This document shows positions 35,742 to 47,885 of a stretch of 64,000 bases of DNA, piece by piece; the stretch's first letter is position 1, and every line of letters begins with the position of its first letter. Both the position numbers and the translations under genes were made by a program. The notes under the pieces were generated by a model. That model had not been told where the DNA came from. It searched no databases and saw nothing but the letters and a program-made list of their open reading frames with translations. Location of the stretch: contig JXTB01000016.1 of NCBI GenBank assembly GCA_002914805.1, positions 625,543-689,542 on the forward strand, given 5' to 3'. Source of the stretch: Parasponia andersonii. Its lineage: Eukaryota; Streptophyta; Magnoliopsida; Rosales; Cannabaceae.

Positions 35742-36232
35742 CTTGTGCACTAGCTCTAGCTAGTAAATACTGAGGAGGGAAAACGATGGAAGTAAACTCG
35801 GGTGGGTGATGATCATGAAACTTACTAGTCCATTTAACTCTAATAATTTACAGTTCTCGTATAAACCCTAACAATACTCCATTTAATTGTAAAAAAGTTC
35901 TACAGAAATTTCAACACAAACAAAACAAATTTAAGAGTATATTAACATAATGCAACCAGACCAGACCAGACCAGATAAGAGAATCAAACCTGAGTGCGGA
36001 GCTCGGCAAACAAGCAGACTGGTGGCGAACGGAGCTGGGCGGGCGCGAAAGAGCAGAGCCGGCGGCGTCGAGCTTCAGAGAAAGACGGCAATGGCGAGTG
36101 ACAGAGAGACAGAGAGAGAGACGGGCCCGAAAGCCAAAAGCAAAAGGGAAGAGAGAGAGAGAGAGAGAGAGAGATGAAACCTAATGGTATGCTGATGGGC
36201 TAAGTGGGCTTAATGAACTGGGCTTAAATTTG
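35081..36232 (-). promoter_or_regulatory. LSM8 upstream region (copy 1 of a segmental duplication)
   Basis: Collinear with 47886-48995 plus 50556-50579, upstream of the mitochondrial L15 gene and in the same orientation. On the minus strand it contains three TGGGCT motifs seen from the plus strand at 36196, 36205 and 36219, a GC-rich leader-like segment (about 35990-36150) ending in a donor-like CTCAG|GTTTGA, a CT-repeat segment (35708-35738), and a second candidate leader exon with a conserved acceptor (CAG|GCTTCGTG). TGGGCY motifs are site II elements, bound by TCP factors and common upstream of ribosomal and mitochondrial protein genes. Confidence 0.75.
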
Positions 36233-37575
36233 AAACTAACGTTATACATGTATATATATACGCGCGTTCGTTTTAAAAAAATAATAATAATAATAATAAT
36301 AAAAATGTAAACAACTGGCGAATTCGGTTGAAACCGACCGTTTTTTTTCCCCCTAAAATCGAGAATCGAATCGAACTGAACTGCCCAGTTTTCAATTTCC
36401 GCAATTATTTTAAACATTCCTACAAAAACGTTAAAATTAGATAACATAGGCTCCAAAGCACATTCAAACTTGACCCCTAATCAAAATCATTAAATCTCTG
36501 ATATGGCCCTTAAAAAAGGAGGGATTTTATGGCAGAAAGGCCAAATTTTGGGTTTATTTTAAATAAATGTTCATTTTTTTAAATACTGTAATAAAGTGAT
36601 TGGTATATTGACTAGCATATCAACGTAAATATTAAGTATAAAATATAATAAATCTAGTATAAAAATTTATTAGTATACTAAAATTAGTATAAAAGTATAT
36701 ATACTAAATTTAAATATATATATATATATTCGGCCTTTAATTATAAAAAGAGAAAAATGAACATTTATTAAAATAATGTAAGAAAATGATACATACTCTA
36801 ATTTCTCAATACTATTATTTCTCTAAAACAAAACTTCAACTTCTTTAAAAATATTTTGATAATTAAGTTTAAATTTAACGGCTATAGTTGAGTTTCAAGA
36901 AGTCATAAGGTAATTTTTGGTTAAAAAATTAATTGAACGTTGATTTTCACGAGTTCTAACAAAAAAAACAACCGTAATAATGTCAAAATTTTTCAATAAT
37001 ATTCGACTTCTTTTAATTGTTTTCAATAAAAGTGATAGTTTTAATAATATTTTGATAAATATTGTATTCCTGATAAATGTTTTGTGCATTTTGACAAATT
37101 TCGGTACAATCTCGAAGAAGATTAAGATTAAGATTTATATGCTAAAAGCTAGTTTGTGATAATATAAGAATTGAGTTACGGCACTATAATTCTTTATATT
37201 ACCTGATCTAGTTTAATACACATAACTTGTTTATGTTGTATTAGTATTTCTATTAGAAGTCAGATACTTCAATGATTTGAAACACATTATTCCCGTTGAG
37301 ATAGAAAAACACTACAACCTATAATAAATAAAGTATTCTATCTTTATTTACAGATTGTAAACTACTTCATTTAGACTTAGATAAAGAAACAAGTCTCTCT
37401 ATAATTAACACTTAATCATGTTTGTTTATTTATACACATATAAAGTTATAGAATCTTTTTCAGATGAATAAACTATTCAACTAAGATAGTTTAATCTAGC
37501 AAATGTCATAATTTCATATAAAAGATAATTGTTTATACTTATAAGGGTAAAATTAAAAATCTGCTTTTTAGGGCA
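36233..37575. other. AT-rich intergenic DNA with microsatellites
   Basis: (AATA)/(ATA) tract at about 36279-36303 and AT tract at 36713-36729. No exon recognised. Confidence 0.5.
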
Positions 37576-38505
37576 TAAATCCCAACACCAAGATATACCA
37601 GGGTTGGACCCAAAAATTGCCATACATAAACTGGCAGTGTCAAAAAATACTCCATATATAAAGTTGGCTAAAAAACAAATCTGATTGGAGCTAATCCTAA
37701 AAATTAAGGTGGAGGTCGACAAGTTGATTAAAGCTGGTTTTATTCCAAAGGTCAATTGTCCAACTTAGGTAGCAAACATCGTCCCGATGAAAAAAAAAAT
37801 GGACAAATACGCATTTGCGTAGATTATCAAGACCTTAATAATGCATGCACAACAGACGAGTTTTCTTTATCGATACCTAAATTGTTGGTAGATACTATCA
37901 TTGGATTCAATGCACTGTCTTTCATGGATGGATTTTCGGAATACAATCAAATCAAAATAGCAGTAAAAAATAAAGAGATCACTACTTTTTGAACACCGAG
38001 AGGCATTTATTATTATACAGTGATGTTGTTTGGATTAAAGAATGTATAGGTAACATACCAACAAGCCATGATCATAGTCTTCAATGATATGCTTTACAAT
38101 ACTACTAACTGTTATGTGGACGACTTGGTGAATAAGACCAAAGAAAGGGAACATCACTGGGATGATCTTAAACAAGTTTTTGATAGACTTAGGAAGCATA
38201 AGCTCAGGATGAATCCTTTAAAATATGCATTTGGGGTAACATCGGGAAAATTTCTTGGCTTCATTGTAAGACACTGAGGAATCAAAATCGATCGAGTGAA
38301 AATAAAGGCAATCTTGGAAATACCTCTCCTGCGTAATCTACCACAACTGCGTAGATTACAATAGAGACTTGCTTACATCCAAAGGTTAATCTCAAACTTA
38401 TCAACCAACCCTTCACAAGATTAATACAAAAGAATGTACTATTTATTTGGAATGAAGTCTATTATGATGTTTTTAAGAGCATTAATTTTTTTATAGCTAC
38501 CGGTC
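37575..38505 (+). pseudogene. Ty3/gypsy reverse transcriptase relic
   Basis: Begins with DIPGLDPKIAIHKLAV and EVDKLIKAGFIP, followed by GQIRICVDYQDLNNAC, ALSFMDGFSEYNQIKI, a diverged GLKNV block and CYVDDLV (the palm motif, about 38110-38130). It continues through LRMNPLKYAFGVTSGKFLGF to the start of the RNase H linker (FTRLIQKNVLFIWNEV). The frame changes at the A-run near 37790, and stops interrupt it at least five times. The sequence family differs from the element at 3141. No LTRs are seen nearby, so only this fragment survives. Confidence 0.9.
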
Positions 38506-38879
38506 TTAATGGCTCTTATCATAGGGAAACTTGTAATATTGTATATTGTGGTACTTAAATGTTCATTACGGGTATTGTTGGCTCAAAACAATGAAAATAA
38601 GAAATTACTTTAACAGGCGGAATGCCACTTGGGTCAAGGGTTAGAGTGGAAGATCCAGCTTCATTCGATCTTCTTTCTCTAGTTACTCGTTGTAGGATTT
38701 AAGCATAACATGCTTGTATCTCCCCTTTAGATCGTCTAAGATCATTGAGGGAACTGGCCAAGCTATTGACTGCATTAGCCAACTCAATGTTAGAAGGTTC
38801 TTGTTATTGCTACAGTTGAGGGTATTATTGTTGACTATCTATTTTGGAAAAAAGAAAGATATAACTTTAATAATGTCGT

Positions 38880-39115
38880 TGCAATAGAATTTCTACAACA
38901 AAAAAAGAAAGTATTTAAAAAAGGAATTTCAACAACAAGAATGGAAGTATTTAGAAAATGGAATTTCAACAATAAATAATAGGGTACCTTGGGAAATGGA
39001 GTTTTAACAACAAAAAATAGTGTTTAGGAAATGGAATTTCAATAACAAGAAATAGGTTACTTTGGGAAATGGAGTTTCAACAACAAGAAATAGAGTGTTT
39101 GAAAAGTGGATTTTG
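38880..39115. repeat. Degenerate tandem repeat (GGAATTTCAACAACAAG units)
   Basis: About six imperfect units of 35-45 bp containing AATGGARTTTCAACAACAAG-like sequence follow one another. No coding potential is seen. Confidence 0.7.
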
Positions 39116-39829
39116 ACAATAACCAATTTTAAGGGGGAACAACAGCTGAGTTTCGAGAAGCAAAACAGACAAAATTACAATATAAAAGAAACGAGATGGA
39201 CAAAATAATGATACACTACTCGATATTGAAAAATGAAACGGGCAAAGTAACAGTGCACTACCGGATGAAACGAACAAGGTGACAAGATGCACTTGCGGAT
39301 CCTAGGAATCCTGAAGAAACGTCAGTTTTTCTTTGGCTACACCCCAGCGGAGTCGCCTTTTAATGTTCAAGATTGAACCTTGAGTTCTGATTAATTAATA
39401 AGACCCATGATCAATTAAAGCAAATCAAAGAATAACTAGGATTATGGTTAGATTACAAAGAGTACATAGTTGTAAAGGTTATAACAACACTGTCTACGTA
39501 TCGAAGTTCTGATAGGCGGTCGATATAGAAAATGACGCTTTCCACAGTATTCTTGCCATGTTAGCGGTTATAGGGATAACGTACTTACAATATAATAATA
39601 ATAATAACTAGAACTATCGTCCTTTTTCTGCTTATAAGGCATGGCTTTGGTATACAACTTGCAATGGCGTCGTCTGGACAGGAGTTGACACATACATTTG
39701 GGACATAGAAGCTTCAGTGTTGTTGACTCAGAACATTAATTAACAAAATTGGTAATGACATGATTTTCAATATGACTTCGATATGGGGTCAACATCCCAT
39801 TGATGCAGATACAAATAAGTCCTCTTTCA

Positions 39830-40473
39830 GATACTATCTCTCTGCAATCAAGAGAAATTTCTTTGAATCTCCATACAAAATGAGAAAGAGACTCATTTTC
39901 TCGTTACTTCAGAGTAGCAAGATTGGCTAACTCTAAGTTTTGTTTTGCTATGAAGAATTTAGTGTAGAAAACTGTTACTAATTCTTCCCAAGTGGTAATT
40001 CTACCAACTGGTAGGTTGACGAACCATGAATAGGCTCTATTAGTAAGAGACTTAGAGAATTCTCTCAAACAGAGCTCATGATCATAGGCATGAACTCCAA
40101 GATCATCAAGGAAACTGATGATATGTTCTCTAGCATTGCCGCTTTTACCATTAAATTTCTTGAATGTAGGGCTGATATAGTCCTTTGGATATGGCTTTGA
40201 AGTGATCTAAGCAGGATAGGGAGGTTAGAATTCTGTGGTTGCTATACTTCTGCGGGCTCTTTCGGCTATATGCTTGAACATTTTTTGCAATTGTTCCTTA
40301 GTAATAAAATTTGGTGAGGAGATGTTACCAATATCATTTGATATGGTGATGGCATTGGCAGTATTTCCACTAACTCCGGGTAGAGTAGAACAATCACAGT
40401 AATTCGACTTCCACAACCCACTCACAGGGTGAAAGTAATGGACACTAAGAATAAAGAAGGTGATACACATCAA
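39830..40473 (-). pseudogene. Retrotransposon gag relic, minus strand
   Basis: Minus-strand reading gives NFITKEQLQKMFKHIAERAR, then PYPKDYISPTFKKFNGKSGN. The gag core follows, including LREFSKSLTNRAYSWFVNLP and WEELVTVFYTKFF. This is the retrotrans_gag domain pattern of plant Ty3/gypsy elements. Two or three stops interrupt it. It faces the reverse transcriptase relic at 37575-38505, which is on the other strand, so the two are either different insertions or a rearranged one. Confidence 0.82.
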
Positions 40474-40559
40474 TCCATTCTAAAAGGCTAATGGTAACTT
40501 TCTTATATACTTTTTGGCTCTGATAATTTTCTTATATACTTGACATATATCTGAATATC

Positions 40560-41240
40560 ATTATATCGAATAAAATTAAATTTTTGTCAACCCATTTGGT
40601 GAAGTAACTATTGCAATTAACAATATATTTATCCTTCTCTTGTTAGGGGCCTTGACGTGGGATTGGAAGGGGTATATTGCACAGATGATAGGGTATACTT
40701 TCTCGACACTCGAACCAGCAGCACAAGTTCAATAAGCATGCCTTTGCCACTAGCAAATATCAGATGTGTGACTTTGATGGGAGATTCAATATGAATAGGA
40801 TGCACATCATTTAATGAAGCCATAGAGAAATACAAAGAGAAGATATATCAATAGTCGATTACAACAGGTCGAACAATGTCTACATACACTATACTATCAC
40901 CTAGTAAGATGGGAGTGGATAGTAGAATCCACCAAGTATAGGCAGATCACGAATCGGTTATTATAGTCAACACTATAGGTCTATACGTATTTGACAACTA
41001 TGCTTCCAAAGACATGTCAGCTGTTTCTTCCTCGAATGACCACGATGAAAGAATCCACACCATATTAGCTCCATTTGAAATGAATGATCCATCTTTCCAT
41101 ATGAACAAGAACATGGTGTTGCTTACTTCTCACAACCATTTAGCCTATTGGTGTGCTATTTAAAACAAACAATTGTGATTGCGGGTGTTATGCTTGGTGA
41201 AGTTTTTTTTGCTTGCACCATATTCTGGACTAAGGATTTT
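40560..41240 (-). pseudogene. Possible integrase relic
   Basis: A weak match to the integrase core (YFTKWVDK near 40590-40620 on the minus strand). The preceding text is too decayed to confirm the zinc finger or the first Asp. If real, it lies 5' of gag in the same orientation, which no intact element would show. Low confidence. Confidence 0.3.
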
Positions 41241-43700
41241 GGGTATGAAAGATAATGTGAGACTTTAAGCTACAGATAAAACATTACTCTATCGTATTAT
41301 GTACTCATCTAAACCTTAACATATTTGAATTTGTTTCTGTCACTAATTTGTAGTAGACTACATGTTGAGTTCTAATATCTCATTCTAAACCATAATACAA
41401 TGGATATGGATATAGAGAATGTGATTGACATTCATGAACTCATTTATTTAAGTTTGCGTATAACCTTGGCTGTTTTCTATCAGTGCTTGACAATCTTTAA
41501 ATTTTTATTATCGAAATCCAGTACCATCATTTTAGGGCATTTTAATCACATGACACATTAAATCTATCTTAGCCATATTTCGCACAACTTTCTCATTTTA
41601 TCATCTCTCTAGACTGGAATCAATTTTTAGCACACCCATAAGTCTCCAATTCAAGTCACACACCTATTTCTTCTTAAGTGTTAATTCAACCAAAAGCAGA
41701 TGCATATTTTTACGCCTAAGTCAAGTGGGCAAACATATTCCCCGCAATAATTTAATTCTTTATGACAACCTTTGGCTAACCCATTATATTATTGATTTTC
41801 TACTCTCCAACTTCACACACATTATTATTTTTTTTGCTAAACAACCCTATATCAGTAAACCAATTACCAACATTACAAGCTTCTTTAATGAAAGTAAGAA
41901 AATAAAACATTAAGCAAAAACATTATAGGGTTCTTTTCATTCTCCTCTTTAACTTGCTTCTTTTTCCAATGGAGGATTTTTTTTATGGTAATTTTTCCAA
42001 AAAAAATATAATAAAAATCAGTGGATTTAAAAAAAATTTAAAAAATCTTGAATTTTAATCAGAAAAATACCACTTTTAAATATATTTTAAAAAATATCAC
42101 TTCTTATTAATTAATAAGATACTTAAAGTCATGTGACTTGACCAGTTACCTCAAGTAACTAAATTAGTTACTTCAAGTAACCTAAGTAATTACCTTGAGT
42201 ACCATTAAACATACAAACTTTAAAGAAAAATTGATATTTATAAATATTTATTAAAAGTGCTATTTTCTAAAACTATTTTTAAAAAATGATATGTTTCTAA
42301 ATGAACCTAGGATTTCTCAAAACAATTGGCGGGAAATTTCAATTTTGTCAGAATTCAAAACTGTACCAAAAATTGAAAAATCTCTCTAAGTTTTTTTGAA
42401 AAATTCATAATTTATTTAGAATAATATCACTATTTAAAAGATTTTTTTAAATAACACTTTTAAAAAATATTTAGAAACATACTATTTTCCTTCAAAATTA
42501 GTACTTTTCAATAGTACTTAAGATAACTTAACAAGTTACTTTAAGTAACTAATCTCGTTATTTGAAATAAATGATCAAGTTATCTCATATAACTCAACTA
42601 GTTACCTTAAATATCTCCTTAATTAATAAAAAGTGTTATTGTAAATACTTTTAAAAGTGGTATTTTTATAATTAAATCTAGAATTGTTCAAAGTAATATC
42701 AAATTCTTTTTTGAAATATTACCATAAAAACCAAATTTCCTCATTGAAAACTTCCGGATGGGCTGCTTTTTTTTTAAAAAAAAAATATTAGATTGACATA
42801 GAAAAATATCACTTTTAAAATTTTTTAGAAAAGTATCACTTTTAATAAATATTTAAAAATATCATTTTTCAAAATTTATATTTTTCGGTGATACTCGAGA
42901 TAACCAATTGAGTTACTTTAGGTAACCAATTAAAGTACTTCAGGTAATTTGATTGGTTACCTCAAGTATCTCACCAATTAATAAAAATGATATTTTTCTA
43001 ATTAAATCATAGATTTTTCAAATTTTTTAAATTTTACAATAAAAAATCTAATTTTCTTTTTTAGTCTTTGATACTTTGAGCCTAGAATTTTGAAAGGAGC
43101 CCTTTCTCAATATAATTTCTACGAAATCAGTATTCTCGAAAATTTTTGATACAATTTGGGCTTCCTGAATACGTGCCAAGAGTTAAAAAAAAATTGAAAA
43201 ATTAAAGATGGGCTTTTGTTTTTAAAATAATCTCGGATTTATGTAGAAATATCATTGAAAATTGATTTGAAAAAAAATACAACCTTTGTATGTATTAGAA
43301 AAATACCACACTCCTCTCCAAATTTGGAGTTTTCAAAGGCACCTAGTAACTTTTCGAGTTACCTAAAATAGCCAATAGCCCGATTAATTACCTCAACTAA
43401 ACCTCATCAAAAGTGGTATTTTTTTAAAATAATTATGAGATTAAAAAAAATGACCATCCAGAATTTTTTTTTTTAAAGTTTACCACATAAAATCAAATTT
43501 CCTCAATACTATTTCGATAAGCGAGATTTTTATACAATTTTAATGAAGGTGGTAATTTTTGACAATTTTTTACAATTTTGAGCAACGTGTCGATGATTTT
43601 GGCAACTTTTTACTATTGTAGTGAATTTTTGTAAGTCTGCCAGAAATGATGTTTATGCAAAAGAAAAGTAAAACAGCTTCCCTTCTTTGACTTAAGGGTA
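41241..43700. other. AT-rich DNA with a degenerate repeated GTTACTT/AAGTAAC module
   Basis: From about 42060 to 43440 the same order of blocks recurs about four times: a 'TATCACTTTTAAAA' stretch, an A/T stretch, then a cluster of GTTACYT/ARGTAAC motifs (near 42146, 42530, 42910 and 43350). Between modules only A/T-rich sequence is seen. No gene is recognised. Confidence 0.5.
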
Positions 43701-43811
43701 GGGCCCTTTCAAAAAGCATACTCCCTCTGATAAAAAATCCCTCTTTGTTCTAAGCTGCATCTTAGAAATACAAAATCCTCAACAGAAATAAACTTATTTT
43801 TGCATATTGTA

Positions 43812-46800
43812 TCAGGTCAATGCACTGAGTGCCGACTCCTTTCCTTCAACCGAAAATGGAATAGGTTTGGTTGGAGCTGGCAGGCGGCCAATGCTATCAA
43901 CTTTATCTTTCTGCTTTGGGGGAGGTCTAGCTGCTTTTGGCAACAACCTGCCTTTCTTCTCAAACCACTCAGGCTTAAGCAATGCTTGGAAACCCAACTT
44001 GTTGTAGTAAACTCTTCTAACAGACCCACCCGCCGCTTCCACAGCTGCTTTCGCCCTAACAGTAACCCTCGATACCTGTAAACTTCATCAATAAGTCCAA
44101 CTTGGCCTTTACATGAAGAAAATATGTTTTAAAATTTGATTGATGACTATCGTAATGTTAAACTTGGTTCAATATTCAAGTCTGGATAAATCTAGTCATA
44201 ACAGAACATAAAATCAAAGAGTGATAAAACCCAGAACAGTCAACATAGGCATAGGCATACTACATCATGTAAAGTCACACGTAGCAGATGTTTTATGAAG
44301 CCACCAACCAAGCGAATAAAGCAGTGCTGAAGCCTTAACTGAATAGCATAGCCGTTCAAAAACAGAAAAGAAATATTCAAAGGAAAACTTCTTATTTTGA
44401 TTCCGAAAGATTTGATCAAGTCCATACTGTAGAGTTTGCAACGTAGGTTTTAAACCGAATTGATGAACGTCTTTGTTCATCAAGTCCTAACTATCAAACA
44501 CACACAGCAGCCAGTACACAAGAGAAAGACAACTTCTTTGTTCAAGAACATGCACAATTACAACAGTTGATGAACTTTCAAGAGGTTCAACTCTCTCCCA
44601 TCAGAAAATAAATCTCAATTACCCACAAAACAATTACCTACTCCACAAGAACCAGCCCACTCTCTGTTTATATTCTCCTCTTACTCAACCAACAATAGTT
44701 ATAACCAAACTAACAAAAATAACCAACCAACTAAAATTGCAACAACCGGCCTCTGCTCTAGCAACCAGCCAGTAGACAGAAGCTTATCATACACAGAGTC
44801 AAAAACATAATCACTTCAGCAAGCCAACAATCAAAAAACTACATTAGTGGTAATTTTTGATCCCTGATTTTTAATGATTGCTTGTATATTACTCAAAACA
44901 TTAAGACAGCATAATCGAGCATAAAAGTTAGGTTAGGTTAGATATAGATATATTGTCTAGGTAGTTAAATTAGCAATTGAGGCGTGTATATATATAAAGG
45001 CTTGGTAATAAACCCGCTAACCGGAGTCAAAGGTGCTGAAATTAGAAGACTGGAATGTAAATAATTGTAAATAAAGGTGTAGAAATGTAAAGGGGACCAG
45101 CTAACTGGAATTAACTTGAACTGAAATTAAAGTGCTTGAAAATAAAGAGTACTGAAAATAGAAATAAAGTACAAGAATATACAAAAAAAATAGGGTTATT
45201 GTATTATTATTATTATTATTATTATTAAGTTGCCTTAGATACAAAAATTACCAATAACATAAGTGTTGGGGTCTTTAGATGATCAACTTTTAAGATATGA
45301 ATACTAACTTAAATACATGCGTGGAAGTATTAATGTGCAGATTTGATGATAATGTAACTGAGAAATTGAGAATGTGAGGCTGTTCACACGAAGATCATAA
45401 TTTGATCATGCGCGGAATGAGCTTTAGACTTGTGCAAAACCTTATAAAATTAGTCTAGGTCGTTGATCTAAGGTAATGCATGAACAATCGGGGTGGTTTC
45501 TAGACTGTAGAATGTGATGAAAAGTCAACAATCAGCCAGTGCTTATGTAGAAACAGTGGCTGATCATGCATGCAATGTTGGAAAAGGGGTACTTTTTGAC
45601 ATGCAAATGCTTATAGGCTAGAAACACGATCCTAGGGGACATATACAGGATTGGAAGTAATTTGAGCCCATCGGGTGAAGGGAGAGTGAAAGAAAATGCA
45701 AATTCCAGGCACTGCAGTGGCTGAATACAAGAATAACAGAGAAAAAGAAAGAGAGTGATGGCTGACAGTGATGGGTAAAAGTGCGGAATTGTTGTGTTGT
45801 GTAGATCATGTTTTGGCCTCTAAGATTTGGGGACCAAGCTGGTAGCGGGGGCCAAAAGAGCTTCTAGTAGAAGTAATGGAAAAACTTTTCTACTAAGTAA
45901 CTTTTTCATGTTTCTAAAGTGGTTTTGCACATGATTTGAGCCAATTCCAGCCATTCTAGCACCATGGAATTGCTAAATGATCTCTAGGATTCACAAACTG
46001 GTTTAGGAAACACCCCAACTACTGCAACCTCACTGGTTTCATCGAGAAACCACATGCTAAAGGTAGTAAAACAACCTGGTTTAGGGGGCTAATGTTTCTA
46101 CATGCAAACAGTAACATTCTTTTTTGTCAATTTTATGCATGAAATCCTTCTTCTAGAATCTCTAAAAGGGTTTAGGATAAATACCCTAGTTCGTTATTGG
46201 TCTCTATCCCCTAAAACTTTCCCTGTTTTTCGTCTGTTTTTATTCCGATTATATTCGGCTTAATCTAATAAGAACCAAAGCTTAATTAATATCATTCTAA
46301 TCACGTTTAGGAATTTAACCCAGAACAAACTATCAATCAAAAAACTATCGTAAATTGCAATAATATCATTCCAGAAATAATGTGGGGGCAGGAGAGTACT
46401 CAAAGGTGATTCATCTGATACAAAATAATAAACTTTGATTCAGTACAAAAAGCAGAAGACCTTAGATGAAAAATACCTCCAGATGAATAGGCCACTTGAT
46501 TTGGTCAGCACCACGACCCATTAATCTTACTCCATCTTTTATTTGTTTCCCTACTGCCCCTGTATCCTATTTTAAGGATGGTAACCAGAAAATGCTAAGG
46601 CTGAATGAAGAAATGCTCCAATTTCACAAGCTGAAGAAGGAATTTACCATACCTTGAGTGTTTTCATCGTAATCAACTCATGAGAATCAATCTTTCCTTC
46701 ATTTATAAGTTTCGCAATCTTTCCTAACCCTACTGGCTGCCAAAAAAAATATGATAGAACTATCAAAAGATTTGCCAAAAAGGTGACACTCTTTGTTTTC

Positions 46801-47833
46801 ATACGAGTAAAAGAGAAAAAAAACAACCACTGGAAAAATAGTCAGAAGTCTGATACATAAAGCTTTTGAAAAAAGTCATCAATTCTGTACCAAACATATT
46901 GATTTGATACGGAATTAGATAACAGAATCAATTCTTCTAAAATGAGAATGAACCCAAAGGAAAAGTATACACAGAAAGGATGTTTTCGCTTCCAAGCAAA
47001 AGCTTCAACAAAAAAGTGCAGAGAAACAAACAGTGTTGAATAGTTTTGCGATTGAATATGAGACAAGAGTCTACGATTCAAGAGAATGCCCCAAGGTTAC
47101 TCCTCAAGATTGTAAACAAGGAACTTTGTATCCAAACCATCAACATATACTTCAGCTCATTTAAACCATACAGCAGCAATATGAGTTTATAACCGAAATT
47201 CAAAAACTGTTTCAAATGTATCAGTTCCAGCTCTCCAATAACAGAAAAGTCGAACTAAATTCAAAATAGCATGAAACTGGATAATCCAAGTCCTACATTA
47301 TAATCATTTCATAAATATATATAACTATATCTAATTCGATGTTCAAATCAAAAGCCAAGCAAGATCGACTTATCAACCAGTTGTAACATTAGTCCTCCAT
47401 TGGCGACCAAACAAAAAATTGTCTCCCAAAAACCATAAAGTACCTGAAAAGTGAGGCTAAAGGGGTTCTTAAACCCTCGTTTGGGCAAACGACGCCGTAA
47501 AGGGGTCTGACCACCTTCAAACCCTAGCCTCCCTGACCCTCTAGCCTTCTGACCTTTGTGACCTCTTCCGGCAGTCTTCCCCTTCCCGGACCCAATCCCA
47601 CGCCCCTTCCGCGTCTTCTGCTTCCTGGGAACCTTGCCCCTCAGATCGTTCAGACTCAGAAGACTGTACGCTCTGAGACCCCCAAAACCAAACCCTTCAT
47701 CACTTCCCAATCTAGGCTTAAGGAACTGCACAAACCGCAGGGTCCAGAATGGAACCGGAGGAGGAGGGGGTGTTGCAATGAGTTGGGTCCGGACATAGGC
47801 ATTGAAGATTGAGCAAAGTCTTCTTCTAAGCAT
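43812..47833 (-). CDS. Mitochondrial-type ribosomal protein L15 (uL15m), 4 exons, 275 aa
   Basis: Exons in transcript order: 47444-47833, 46653-46736, 46477-46566, 43812-44075. All have GT/AG borders and all junctions are in phase 0, giving 275 residues. The N-terminus ([17 protein letters not shown]) is basic and Arg-rich with few acidic residues, as expected for a mitochondrial presequence. The L15 signature follows: [31 protein letters not shown] and [18 protein letters not shown]. The C-terminal part includes [14 protein letters not shown] and [18 protein letters not shown]15 belongs to the large subunit of the mitochondrial ribosome. Intron 3 is 2.4 kb and holds an LTR-like insertion. 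The upstream region is shared with LSM8. Identity as the mitochondrial rather than the plastid form rests on the presequence and the eukaryotic extension. Confidence 0.93.
44498..44829 (-). mobile_element. Probable solo LTR in intron 3 of the mitochondrial L15 gene
   Basis: On the minus strand it begins TGTTGGCTTGCTG, has a TATA-like GAATATAAACAG near 44670, and runs about 330 bp. ATCAA occurs at both borders (44493-44497 and 44830-44834). The 3' end lies in a GTGTGT run rather than a clean CA, so the boundary is uncertain. The layout is that of a short copia or TRIM LTR. Confidence 0.45.
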
Positions 47834-47885
47834 TTCGGAGAAATCGTGGTGTTACTCAGCGTTTTGGTTGTTATTCTGATACATT

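Noticed and set aside
36530..36790. Possible MITE with AATAAATGTTCATTTTT inverted repeats
   Set aside because: The inverted blocks are short, in inconsistent order with the outer AAAGGCC motif, and show no target duplication.
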